From the NCBI GenBank assembly GCA_000467715.1, contig AJFK01000191.1, positions 1-59,738 of the forward strand: a stretch of DNA of 59,738 nt. Direction: 5' to 3'. Each line of letters starts with the position of its first letter. The first letter of the stretch is position 1. This DNA is from Hysterium pulicare CBS 123377 (Eukaryota > Ascomycota > Dothideomycetes > Hysteriales > Hysteriaceae). The translations under genes were made by a program, and so were the position numbers. The notes beneath the pieces are model-generated. The model ran no database searches, was not told the origin of the DNA, and saw only the letters and a program-made list of their open reading frames with translations. Shown here one piece after another: positions 1 through 11,172 of this stretch.

Positions 1-350
1 AATACTAAATTTAAAAATATAAAAAAGATTATTAAAATTTATAATATTAAATATTTACTTTTAAAAAGATTTAAATTATTATTATTTTTAATTATATAAA
101 TAACTAAACTAAAACTTAATTTTCTTTAAAAAAAGTAATATTAAGTTTTTAATATATATTTTTTTAATTTTTTTTATAAATTATTTAATTAAAAATTATA
201 TATTTTATTTAATTAATTTTACCTTTTAAAATAGTTATATAATGTTTTTTTTTCTTTATACTTTTTCTTTATACTTTAATTCTTATACTTTCTAAATATA
301 ACCTATTTTTAAGTTCTTATAGTTAAATAATATAGTTTAATTTAGAGTAC
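1..350. repeat. AT-rich block, probably RIP-degraded repeat
   Basis: The first 350 or so bases are almost entirely A and T, with long A and T runs and only isolated G or C. From about 350 the composition changes to the roughly even base use seen in the rest of the window. No open frame of any length survives. In Pezizomycotina such blocks are usually transposon copies mutated by repeat-induced point mutation (RIP). That origin is inferred; the sequence itself shows only the composition and the fairly sharp edge. It may be the end of a longer AT-rich isochore extending left of the window. Confidence 0.7.
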
Positions 351-942
351 TAATCTGCTTTTCTAGGCATTGTTCCACATTTAGATTGTTAAAAGATGCA
401 ATTCCCTTATTCTAGCCAATATGCATTAATATTCTACCTTAGAACGGGGCGAATCAACACACGAGCTGTTCCTAACCAGGTCATTTAACCCCGAATACTC
501 ATCTTTAATCAGCGTACTGGAGTAGAGTCTCAAAGATTCTTAGTAGCTCACTTGATATAACTTACTCAGTAGGTGAGACACGATCAAAATCCGGCTCACG
601 CATCACGTGCATAAGGCCGCTGGAGGCGGCCAGCATTCAAATTGAACACCTTCCTAATTGGGACAGCTATATCATGTACCCTGTCATGATTTCCGACTAG
701 ATTTTGAGATATCCGATATCTATTACGCTAACACAAATGACAGAGGTATAGCATCATCAGTTCAAAGCTTGCCACTGAGGTATTCAAGCGGACGGCCTGT
801 TATCTGGATTCGTGCAGAGCTGGCGGGCAGGCAAATGGAGCAGCTAGAGGCCACCCCCAAACGTATAAAGACCCCTTCCTCACAGCAGAGAGTTCAACAT
901 ATTCTCAAGCTCCCGCTTCCAGTGGATTTTGGAAACCTTACA
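351..942. other. intergenic, 5' flank of the amidase gene
   Basis: This stretch runs from the AT-rich block to the amidase start codon. A frame is open from 658 and runs into the amidase N-terminus, but the part before 943 has no recognisable domain and precedes a clear signal-peptide start, so I treat it as leader. Apart from a TATA-like site at 864-869 I see nothing else here. Confidence 0.6.
864..869 (+). promoter_or_regulatory. TATA-like box upstream of the amidase gene
   Basis: A TATAAA hexamer lies 79 bases before the chosen amidase ATG (943), a common distance for a core promoter with a short leader. Its position argues for transcription starting after 864 and so against the longer reading frame that begins at 658. 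The match alone is weak evidence. Confidence 0.4.
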
Positions 943-2737
943 ATGGCTTCGATTCCCGTCCGAGCACTCCTGACCTATCTGTTTCTCTTTTACGGTTTCT
1001 TCAGCTTTTCTATCCGAGCCTTTCCCACCTATCCATGCCAAAATGAAACCACGGTCCACGGGGTGGCTTTCCCAAAGCTAATTGATGTGACGACTGAGGA
1101 GCTCATTGCAGGTTTGGAGTCGAAGTTGTTTACCAGCGTAGACCTCGTCAACGTGCGATATGCCAGTGAGCTTCTACGATACCCCTGCTAATGTTGCGTA
1201 GGCTTACATTGCTCGAATCAAGGAAATGAATTCGACTCTACACATGGTCACGGAACTTAATCCAGATGCTCTCAGTATAGCCTCTCAACTCGATGCAGAG
1301 CGCAAGAATGCCACCGTCAGAGGGTAAGATTCTTATAATATCCGTGAAGGCAGTTCGGTACTGAAGAACTCCAGTCCGCTGCATGGAATTCCAATCCTCA
1401 TCAAAAACAATATCGCTACCAAGGACAAGATGAATAACACCGCAGGCTCCTTTGCCTTGCTTGGAGCAAAAGTGCCCCGTGATGCAACTGTAGCAGCTAA
1501 GCTGCGGAAGGCGGGAGCAATTATCCTGGGGAAAACGAACCTAAGTCAATGGGCGAACTTCAGGAGCAGTAACTCGTCGAACGGATGGTCGGCCTACGGT
1601 GGCCAAACGTACGGTGCGTATTACCCAGGGCAAGATCCATCGGGTTCCTCTTCAGGCTCCGGAGTATCCTCTTCACTTGGTCTGGCGCTGGCTGCTTTGG
1701 GCACCGAAACAGATGGCTCGATCGTCAGTCCATCAGAGCTCAACAATCTGGTTGGAATCAAACCGACAGTAGGCCTGACTTCAAGGTCCCTCGTAATCCC
1801 CATTTCAGAGCATCAAGATACAGTAGGCCCCATGGCACGCACTGTCAAAGATGCTGCGTATATTCTCCAAGTTATTGCGGGTAAAGATCAACATGACAAC
1901 TATACCTCTGCAATCCCGTACGACCCTTTGCCCGACTATGTTGCTGCATGCAATTACTCTGCTCTGGCGGGAAAGCGCTTCGGAGTCCCGCGTAACAATA
2001 TTTACGAGGTGAATAATGTTACTTATCCGGTAATCGATGCTTTTAATGAGGCCCTGAAAGTCCTAGAGGCGGCTGGTGCAACGATCGTGGATCCAACGAA
2101 CTACACGGCATGGACAGCGTACTCCAAAAGCAGTGCCGAGAATTACGTCCTCGACGCTGATTTCGTAGCAAACCTGAAGTCATATCTCGATCAACTGACT
2201 TATAACCCAACCGGCGTCAAGAATCTTGCGGACGTCAGTGCATTTACTCATTCTTTTATGCAAGAGGACTACCCGGATCGAAACACAGCAACCTGGGATA
2301 AATCACTGGCCCTTAATTTTACTAACGAATCTCCCGAACTCTGGCAGTACTATCAGGACGATCTCTACTATGGCGGACCAGGGGGACTACTGGGAGCGTT
2401 GAAGAATTACTCACTTGATGCTATCGTAGTACCTACAGCTTTCTCATCCGGAATATCTGCGATTATCGGCGCCCCTATCGTAACTGTACCATTGGGGTCT
2501 TATCCACCGAACACAACTGTGGTCACCAACCGAAGGGGCGATTTGAATGCGACAGCGCCGAACATCCCATTTGGGATTTCTTTCGCTGGTGCCAAGTGGA
2601 GTGAGGCAGACCTTATTGGATATGCCTATGCATTCGAGCAGAGGACGAGAGTTCGTGATACCATCCAACCATATATCTACCCTAAAACAGAGCTGAGTGA
2701 TGTGGTCGGGAAAAGCTACGGGAAGGGGGGTTTCTGA
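943..2737 (+). CDS. amidase signature family protein, probably secreted
   Basis: Amidase-signature serine hydrolase that cleaves an amide bond by a Ser-cisSer-Lys mechanism; the substrate cannot be told. Exons are 943..1152, 1202..1323 and 1375..2737, giving 564 residues, normal for fungal members. The Lys of the triad is in LIKNNI, the glycine/serine loop is GSSSGSG, and the nucleophile region is TETDGSIVSPS, so the enzyme looks intact. The start at 943 gives a hydrophobic leader (MASIPVRALLTYLFLFYGFF) read as a signal peptide, and many NxT/NxS sites fit secretion. Upstream lies AT-rich repeat DNA; MEU1 follows on the same strand. Introns are short with normal GT-AG ends. It belongs to the GatA-like fungal amidases, not to a glutamyl-tRNA amidotransferase subunit, because of the leader. 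Confidence 0.9.
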
Positions 2738-3050
2738 ACAGAGACGAAACAAGGACGAAATATTCCATGATAATGTATATACCATATGCTAGAGGATGAC
2801 TTTGGGCGGAGAAAACCAAAAGCCGATGGTAGCTGTCAATGTATGTGCGTTTACGGACTACGTACCCAGAGATGATAAGGGGACAGCTCACGTGCGCGCT
2901 AAGTAGGTATGTACCTACACGCTTGAGCTCTACCTAGTGCCCCTCCTTAATGATCCGTGCATGTTTTCACCACTGAAAGTTTTCCCTCACCTGCGCTTCC
3001 ACCCATTTCATTGCTATTTGGGCGCTCGGCGGCAGTTCTGTATTTGAATC
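2738..3050. other. intergenic between amidase and MEU1 genes
   Basis: This is the 3' flank of the amidase and the promoter of the MTA phosphorylase gene. I see no gene or repeat here. Confidence 0.6.
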
Positions 3051-4072
3051 ATGGCGGGCGTTCCTAAAGAGTACAAAGGTTAGTAGTATATAAGCAATCA
3101 TCTACTCATATCAGCTTTTTACATGCCCCGCCATGGTTACCTCTGGACTAATGTTCACGTCCAGACCCCGTTTCGATTGCCGTGATAGGAGGTACAGGTC
3201 TCCAAACCCTTCCAAACTTCACCCTTGCCGCAACCCTCACACCAACGACGCCATGGGGCTCACCCTCGTCACCAATCTCCATCCTCCACCACCCTTCACC
3301 TACAACCGGCGCTCCCATTCCTATAGCATTCCTCTCCCGTCACGGTATCCACCATGAACTGGCTCCCCATGAGATTCCCAATCAAGCCAATGTCGCCGCA
3401 CTACGATCTATCGGCGTACGCACTATCATCGCGTTTAGCGCAGTAGGCAGCCTACAGGAGGAGATTAGACCTCGAGATTTCGTAGTCCCGGACCAAATAA
3501 TTGACCGGACGAAGGGGATCCGGCCGTTTACTTTTTTTGAAGGAGGAATGGTTGGACACGTTGGATTCGGGGACCCATTCGATGAAGGATTAGCAAAAGT
3601 TGTCAGGAAATGCGGCCATAGTCTTGAGGGGGAAGGAGTCCGATTACACGATCGAGGCGTAGTGATATGCATGGAAGGCCCGCAATTCTCTACACGCGCC
3701 GAGTCAAATCTGTACAGAAGCTGGGGCGGAAGTGTGATCAACATGTCTGCGCTTCCGGAGGCAAAACTCGCCAGGGAGGCGGAGATCAGTTATCAGATGA
3801 TTTGTATGGCGACAGACTACGACTGCTGGCATGAGAGCGAAGACGTGAATGTGGAGATGGTGATGGGGCATATGAAGGCGAATTCGGAGAACGCGAGACG
3901 ATTTGTTGGTGCTGTGTTGGATGAGTTGAGCAGGGAGGAGCATGCAGCGCAAGTGCAAGCCAACCACCTAGCCGGTCAGATGAAATTTGCAGGGAATATC
4001 ACGCATAAAGAGGGCAGAAGTGTGGCAGCGGCGCAGAAGATAAGCTGGCTGTATCCAGGATATTTTGATTGA
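3051..4072 (+). CDS. MEU1: S-methyl-5'-thioadenosine phosphorylase
   Basis: Phosphorolysis of methylthioadenosine to adenine and 5-methylthioribose-1-phosphate, the first step of the methionine salvage pathway, in cytosol and nucleus. Two exons, 3051..3078 and 3165..4072, give 311 residues. The first exon encodes only MAGVPKEYK plus one base; the join restores VSIAVIGGTGLQ, the phosphate-binding start of the family. Further family hallmarks are FLSRHG, IAFSAVGSLQ, GVVICMEGPQFSTRAES and VINMSALPEAKLAREAE, ending in ATDYDCW, the methylthio-specific pocket region that separates MTAP from ordinary purine nucleoside phosphorylase. The length is usual for fungal Meu1. Nothing odd in the sequence. 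Confidence 0.95.
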
Positions 4073-4398
4073 GTACGCATAGGGGAAAAGTTTGATATCT
4101 CACCTGCTACCGAGTTAATTTTGCCTATATTTACTTCAGAAGCGACGTTTGCTCCACAATCGTCAAATATCGCATCGCCGATCTATCACCCCAATGGAGC
4201 TCTCTTCATCAAGTTTGGCCCTCAAACACACCGTTTCACACCCCCTAATCTGAGTGTTCGCTGGTTTTCAGTTCGGGCAAGCTATAACCACTCTCGACAA
4301 CCATTACTCTCGGCCGCCTTCCCTTGTTTAGAGAGAGCTGCTGACAGCTACTGGCTGGCCTGCGGAAAGGATTCCCAACTTTACGACCCTTCCCCTGG
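4073..4398. other. intergenic, convergent 3' flanks
   Basis: Sequence between the end of MEU1 (plus strand) and the end of the next gene (minus strand). A frame of 93 codons starts near 4121 but has no recognisable content. I see nothing else here. Confidence 0.55.
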
Positions 4399-5463
4399 CT
4401 AACCGTAACTTCCATTGCTGGTATGTTGGGGGTTGTTACTACCCCAATATTGGATCCCCGACTTCATCGGTCCACCAAACTCGACTCCATGTTGGTTTTC
4501 GCTGACTATAAGCCCGGGCCCGTTCTGACTTCCACTGCAACCAGCAGCCAAAGGTGGCCGAGCAGCCGCTGGTGTCTTAGATGTTCGATTCCCTGCTGGA
4601 ACAAGGCCAGCAAGGCCGACCCTATCCTTGACCTCCCTGCCAGCTACCTCATCCCGACCCCATCCGAAGCTTTCGTTGAAAGTTGGCGGAGATGTCGACA
4701 ATGTCTCGAATAGTGGACTATTGTCTCCATCAACTCCACAGAGTTCTGCATCACTCTGGAACTCTCTTAAAGGAAGGGTATTCTGGCATTCCATAGTAGG
4801 TGGGGGTAATGATGGTCTGGAGGGCCGTACGTTAACCTGCGTGTCATCATTCCCAATTCGCTCTGCTCTTCGTTGAGCAATTCTCGATGGCCTCCCTGGG
4901 AAATGTAGATTGAAAGTTGGGATTGTCCTAGGAGTTGGGCTATTGAGTCCGTCAACTGTGAAGCCCTCTTCGCGTGGTTGGAGGTTCCGGATTTTTCGTA
5001 CTTTCGCTGGTAGTGGCCTTGTGACTCTTTGGCTAGAACCAGGCGAATCTGGGTCTCCCATCTGCTTCCCTTTTCTTCGTACCTTCTGTTCCTTCCCTGG
5101 ATTAAAGATATTCATCATTCTCCGTTGTCTGGTTCGTTCTGCCTGCGTGACTGAATCACTCGGTGTGCCTTCAGGTTCCTTTCTGTATATTTCCACCTGA
5201 TTTGTTTGTTTCTTTTCCTTCCTTCTTGAGACATTGGTTTCAATCAGCGGAATGTAGCAGTTGGCATTTGCGACGGCAGCCCGGGAACCTTGATACTCGC
5301 GGTTGACGGTAACCAGACGCTTTCCCGATGATTCCTGGAGACTCGATCCGGTGTCTTTTTCTTTCTTGTGTATAAGTACATAATCAGGTTTTCGGCTTTG
5401 GTGAGTAGTGGTCCTTTTTCTCAAACGTTGGCGAACGGTACGGTAAAGATTGAAAATATCCAT
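4399..5463 (-). CDS. hypothetical basic, disordered protein
   Basis: I do not recognise this protein. From the ATG at 5463 it has 354 residues; the same frame is open to about 5586 and adds a stretch with paired cysteines (FCNGGTC, then RCDICNYLLY), so there may be an upstream exon joined at an AG near 5600. The body is rich in R, K, S, P and T, with an N-terminal helix-like segment (MDIFNLYRTVRQRLRKR) and basic clusters such as RRKEKK and KVRRKGK, and is predicted disordered by eye. A nuclear or scaffold role is possible but unsupported. It lies convergent to MEU1. Codon use looks ordinary, and a 1-kb open frame in this GC range favours a real gene, though its 5' structure is unresolved. Confidence 0.5.
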   Translation of the reverse strand: MDIFNLYRTVRQRLRKRTTTHQSRKPDYVLIHKKEKDTGSSLQESSGKRLVTVNREYQGSRAAVANANCYIPLIETNVSRRKEKKQTNQVEIYRKEPEGTPSDSVTQAERTRQRRMMNIFNPGKEQKVRRKGKQMGDPDSPGSSQRVTRPLPAKVRKIRNLQPREEGFTVDGLNSPTPRTIPTFNLHFPGRPSRIAQRRAERIGNDDTQVNVRPSRPSLPPPTMECQNTLPLREFQSDAELCGVDGDNSPLFETLSTSPPTFNESFGWGRDEVAGREVKDRVGLAGLVPAGNRTSKTPAAARPPLAAGCSGSQNGPGLIVSENQHGVEFGGPMKSGIQYWGSNNPQHTSNGSYG

Positions 5464-7179
5464 ATTTCCGAGCTTGGCACCTTTATGGAGAGAGGTGTAA
5501 AGTAGATAGTTACAGATATCACATCGAGCTGTGTATGAGTGCTCGAGGAGATCAGCTTGACAGGTTCCGCCATTGCAGAACAGCACTCTCCGCCTGCCAC
5601 GGTGAGTGACTGATCACGGAAGGAGACATTGCGGTACGACTGCCTTCCTCTAATTTGCTGATTGGTTCCTTGAAGGTAGCGCATCATGTTATGGAATGGC
5701 GAAGGATGGGTTTTGGCGTGACTCAAATTTGTCGAGGAGGAACATATGATACTTTCCGAATAGCCTCGAGGATAGCACCTTGCTGTTAAGCCTTGTACAG
5801 AGTCAAAATCAGCTTTGTAGGCAGGCAGTAAAGAAGGTGGTAGGCGCAGCCCCTCCGAAAACGACGAATTCAACACCTCATATGCCCGCCTCTCAGGTAG
5901 TAACGAGCTATAATCATTTCAATAGTAATAAAATATGACGTTAGCTTGAAACCGGAACCACACCTGCAGTGTGCGAGATGCCAACGTATACAATTCCATA
6001 AAGAGTTCGAATGGAGTCTCACCTCACTAGTAGACAGACTCGCGCTCTCCTCTCCCGGAACTATGATCATCTCCTTCCCGAGTCATCAGGAAGCCAACAA
6101 GGTTTGTACTTTCTCTCACCAACCATCCACTGCAGTGGCACTCACTGCTCATGTCCTTTCTTACAAGAGAAAACCTCCACTCTCGCTCTCTCATCATTCT
6201 CCTCGAGCTCATCCGCATTTATCGCCTTCTTGCTGGAGATCAATTCTAACAAGTATTCGCCTTTGATGTGCTCTAGAATGCCCAAGACCATGGTGATAGA
6301 TGTGACAGAAGCAGGTTCTGGAGTCGGCTCTGTCGGTCCCGGGAAAAATGGTATGAGAATTCGGACGAATCCATGGACAAAAGACATGGCTGAGATCAGC
6401 AACGAATGTACTAGAAGGGGAAAATGCGTGGAGGGGTGTTCGCAGCCCCCAATTTAGGTATACCAAAGAAGCTCTATTGAGAATGATAAATCTAAAAGAG
6501 CAACCCACAAGATAGACTGCTGATGTGATGGATATGTACAGGGTTGGAAACGGGAACCTAGTTAAGCATGTGAGTGCAGGGTAGTCATTACTCATGAGCC
6601 TCATAGGAGAGCTCCTTAGCTTTCAGCACTGCTCATGGCATTTTGAGGCTCAACTCCGTAGCCTTGCACCCGATGGAGGTATTATGATGACTGCCCTTGG
6701 CGGAACACGAGAGCCTTTAATTTAAGGTCCTTGCGTTGGCTGGTACCCCGTCTGTAGCATTCGATTGAAATCAGCCCCCCGTAATGGAGTATACCCACTT
6801 AAATACATTAGATTTATCATCAGCCTTCTCTCTTATCCATCTCTGTACACGTAAGCCAAACGACTGGGTGCTCTAAAGTAGACCAAAGGAAAGCAATAAG
6901 TGTAAATGTTCAGCGGAAGAAGGAGCAAGAATATATTATACAAGGCTGCAGTGCCCTAAGCCTGGAAGCCGGCCACTGCACGGAGCAAACTTGTCAAGCC
7001 AAGTACAAGGACATTGTTTGCATGATCGTAAATAAGGCAAAAAAGTAATAGCGATAGGGCCTCAAAGCGACATAAGAGCAAGGCAATCGCTATGCACAAC
7101 GAAACAGACAGCCCTTCAATTCCTCCCGGACGCCAACACACGTACTGCGTAAAAGATAAATAGCGAGCATGGCCTCATG
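5464..7179. other. 1.7-kb region, no firmly assignable gene
   Basis: Several short frames overlap on both strands. The best candidate is minus strand about 6142..6390: it opens with MSFVHGFVRILIPFFPG, continues with an acidic segment (NADELEENDERARVEV) and ends at a good donor (GTGAGT). It could be a 5' exon of the disordered-protein gene downstream, but I cannot build a consistent join, so no CDS is called. The rest, near 6600-7180, is probably 3' flank of the Zds1 gene. Confidence 0.4.
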
Positions 7180-10100
7180 CTACCACATTTCGTCATCTTT
7201 GTGATGTTCTGAGTCGTCGAATAACGTCTGTCCGTGGTAGGATTGTTGAGGATGAGTTTTGGCCCCAGGGTGACCAAGGTAGTTCTGACCACTGGATACG
7301 CTATAAGAATCGCCATTTGCATTGCTGTACGAAGAATGCTGCTGCGATGATTGCGTATGTTGGGCAGCACGGGAATCGGGTCGGTTGTGCATATCGTCTT
7401 CTAGCGGGGGTTCTGCACTAAGAGAGTCTGCGTAACTGCCAGAGGCATTATTCGACTTTTCAGCCTGCTCTTGTTGCTAAGCTCGACATTAGTTGCACGT
7501 ATACAGATGAAAGATCCCCGCGACTGGCTCACCTGTTGATACCTCTGGTACTGAGAAAACTCTTCTGGTTGCGGTTCCTTCTTTTGCTGGGCTGCCTGAC
7601 GTTGCTGTTGCTTTTGCTGTGCCGAATGCCCTATTTGGATTTGAGGATGCATCTGCTGCACCTTTGCGAGATAAGAGTACATGAAGTTACTTAGCAGAAC
7701 TTGAGAATATAGCTCACGACGCGGATTTGCGAGCTTGATGTGTGCCATGCGGTAGATAGCGCGTTCCTCTAAAATTGAGAATCGTGTCCAGTTATAGTCA
7801 ATATCTGGTTTGAGTATCCGAGGTGGTGGTTCTGGGGAAAGTCCGCGCAATGAGCTTCCCTTCCTGTGACTCGATTCTTTCTCGCCCTTCTTTTTTCCAC
7901 CACCGAATATAGAGGAAAATAGGCTATCCTTCTCTTTCTTTCCGTCACCACCGGATGACTTTCTGCTGCTCTCTTTCTTGCGTTCTTCCTCAAGTTTTAT
8001 GCTCTCTCGATCAAGAACCAAACTTTCGCGCCCTCTTCCGCCATCGATGGAGGTCTGTAGAACGTCAAGCCTCGTGCTGTCATAAGTCTTGTCCGGCCCT
8101 TTGCTCAGTTTGTTCTTGACCCTCCTAGCTACTTCCTTCTCTCTCTCTTCTTTATCTTTCTTAGAGCCATCTTTCTCCTTCTCCTTGTCGTCACTACCCA
8201 ATAGCCAACCCCAGCTCGTTTTCCTTGCTCCGCCGTCTGCCGCATCCTTTTTATCCTTCGATTTCTTATCTGACTTCTTGTCATCTGCAAAGGTTGGAAT
8301 GAACGATAATGAGTCTGTTCGAGTGCTATTTCCAGGAAGCGGCGATGGATGAGCAGCCATATCATCCAGGGTCTGGTTGGTTGTCTTAATTGGAGATCCT
8401 TGACGATGTCCAGGAGGCCTGCTAGGCGGTGGTCTTTGTGCAGGACCTCGCGGATGCTGAAGCTGATTTTGACCATGTCTTGAAGAAGGAGGAGGTTCGC
8501 GTGAGGAATTTCTTTCCGGCAGTTGCAATGGCTGTTTTCTATGCGGCTCTTGAGGGGGCGGTGTCTCGATGATTTGGGGGACTGGGGGTGGTACGTATCC
8601 CGGTAGTGGAGCTGTTGTGCGACCATTGGAAGCAATCCGAGAGTGGAATGGTTTTGCGGGGGAGGACCTTGACGGTTCGAAATCGGAGGTGGTGGTTGCA
8701 GGGTCTTGCGAATTAGGTTCATCCGCCGACTTTCGGGTGGGTTGTGGAAGTGGAGGAGATCGCATTCTGGTGGGACGTGAAAAGTTTTCTGGTGTTTCGG
8801 GTCGACGGTGAATGGGTTCCGTTTGTACTCGGATAAGTCCATGACCTGGTAGATCTGGAGTTTTGGCTGCAGTAGGAGACGTCGCTGGGGACTCTTCAGT
8901 GTCTGTCGTTTCTTGCTGTCTTCCTGCGAGACGTCTTGAAAATGGCACTCGTTCTCCTTTACGAAGACTTCCCCGTCGATAGTTGGTCCTGGTAGACCTT
9001 TTCAGAGTCCCAGGCTTCGCAGGTAGGATCGGCATGTCCTCATTCGGAAGACCTTCTGTACCAGAGTCCGATGAATTGCGACCAGAGTTAATACTTATAG
9101 TCCGCACCAAAGTTGTTGGATCTTCCACCAAATGTTCAAGCTCTTGTAAATTGGAGAGACCTCCATTTGCTCTACCAGGGGCTCCACCTGATCTTTTCCT
9201 TTCCAGTCGCTCTGCTCCGTCCCGGTACCCATTAGCACTGTCAATTTGCCTGGAAAGCATCGACTTCTTTCTCCGAAGACCGCTCCCAGAACCCTGACGA
9301 CCAAGACCCTCGGGTGATAGTGAATCTGAATCTCCAGACCTTCGTCTTATTTTATCCACCTTTTCTTCGATGAATGTCTTGAACTCTTTGGGTGCAAGCT
9401 CAGGATGAAGCCTGGCGGGGACCCAAAACAACTTTGAGGGATCCTCGTCTTCAGAAAAGTGCTGCGGCGCGACCGTGGGTACTCCAAAACTTTTGAAAGA
9501 TGGAAGATCGGGGTCGGAAGCGTTGACATCCATCGACATCCGCCGAATGGCCTGCAAATTGCTTAACTCCTGGGCCACGGCCGCTGGACTTGACTCGTAG
9601 TCTATGTCATTCAAAGGAAATTGCTGATTGGCGGTGTCGGAAGAATTCGTGCGGCTCAAAGTGGGTGACATAGGGCCGGTGTGGTTTTCGCGACCAAAGG
9701 AAGGACTTCTTGATGACGGCATTTTCGGGGATCCATTGCTATGATGAGGCGGGCTCTTCTCGTTCGAATGCGTTCTTGCAAGAGGAGATCTGGGAGGGGA
9801 ACTGCGCGAGGAATCGAAAGAGGATGTAAGTGATTCAAGGCTGTCTCCCAATGGGGAGCTGATGAAGCTCAGAGGCCGTGATTCCCGCTTGTTGTAGTCC
9901 ATGTCGCCGTACATATCGCCAATAGCTTCCGTGACGTGATGGTTGTCGTCGCTTATTGATATCTGAGGGGCATGGCCGCGCCTACTCTGATACATGCGAT
10001 CTAGTTCTCGTGCTCGATGCGTGGGCTATAAAGAACGAACAATTCTGATTAGCTTGGAAGAGTTCAAGGCGGTCGGAGAAGCGGAACAGAGGCGGAGTTA

Positions 10101-10227
10101 GTAGGTGGGAGCGGGGACAGAGTGGAACATGTGCGGATGGTTCAAGGATAGAAGAGGTGGACTTGGACAGCAGCGTGTCGTATTTGCGCGGTGACGAGAG
10201 CGGGTGAGTGAATGTGCTCACCTGCAT
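7180..10227 (-). CDS. ZDS1: Zds1/Zds2-like protein
   Basis: Homologue of yeast Zds1/Zds2, which bind PP2A-Cdc55 and control mitotic entry/exit and polarity. Three exons: 10227..10222 (only ATG CAG), 10025..7533 and 7476..7180; 931 residues. The tiny first exon is inferred because its join continues the frame (QPTHRARELDRMYQSRRGH); otherwise translation starts at 9995. The N-terminus has the conserved HAPQISISDDNHHVTEAIG; residues near 200 have WVPARLHPELAPKEF, typical of Zds. The middle is long, Ser/Pro-rich and lysine-rich. The C-terminal Zds domain is visible as DYNWTRFSILEERAIYRMAH and LYSQVLLSNFMYSYL, followed by Gln-rich sequence. The last intron (7477..7532) replaces an in-frame readthrough to a stop at 7401. 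Confidence 0.85.
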
Positions 10228-11172
10228 GGCTGGAGCTCAAGGAATGCAGACGCTCGTCGTGACCGAGGCTGCCACGACGACAGACTCTCTTCAGGACGGC
10301 TCCAGGGTCGGAGAACAGATATCATCGAAGGGAGAGGATTGTCGGGAGAGGTGTGAAGGAATAATAGGAATAGGTGCGAGCATGTCCCTCGTCTGCGCCA
10401 GGGGATATGGAGTCTGGTATGGATGGATGGCGAACCTTCTTGGGGTGCAGTTGCAGGCTCGCTAAAGCCGACCTCCGTGCTCTAACAAGTTATTGAGTAT
10501 CGTCTGCGACTAGCCGGCGAACACGCGCAATAGATAATTGCGAGGTGAAGCAGTAGGCGGTGTCGGGGGATCACGGCGATGGATTGAGGCTTTGGCTTTT
10601 GGAAGGTCGCCTGAGGGAGTGTTGGACAGGACAGCAGAGGGCCAAAAGCTGCTGCAACTTGGTACAGCCAAAATGCCACCAGCTAGTGAGCCACCCCCTC
10701 CTTAATCACCCCCTGCACTTCGCCCATATTTAAGAGCCATCTTATAAATGCTATGCGCCCGTTTGGCCAATGTGCCTAACCCTAGCCCGCAGCTTTCACT
10801 ACAAGTGGGTTGAGTAGGTAGCGTCTTTTTGTCGTGGCTCCTTATTCCAAACCTAGGTATCCCATTAAGCGCCCCGACTTAATTATGAGCTATTGTCGGG
10901 CACCTGGCGTTCAGCGCGACGCAGTCCGACCCTCTACGGCGCCCCCATATATTCCCATTGCAGTCATCAATTGCTCACGTGGCTTATTGGCACAGCATGT
11001 GATGGCTCAGTGTCATCAGTGCACGATAGAGAGAAGCTGCGACAAAAGCTAAAGGCAGAGGGGGGTCATTACATATTACACACTATCAATTAAATAATAA
11101 GTATGCGTGCCAAATCAATCCTGCCATCCCTCGACGACTTTGTTGTTATTGTATGCCAACTCTCCCAATCCA
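10228..11172. other. intergenic between ZDS1 and GEM1
   Basis: The 5' flank of ZDS1 and the 3' flank of GEM1. Small frames on the plus strand (10208-10465, 10834-11093) have no recognisable content. I see no gene, repeat or RNA here. Confidence 0.55.

Noticed and set aside
8129-8842. 237-codon minus-strand frame inside ZDS1
   Set aside because: It is an out-of-frame shadow of the Zds1 coding sequence, with no domain and no splice logic of its own.
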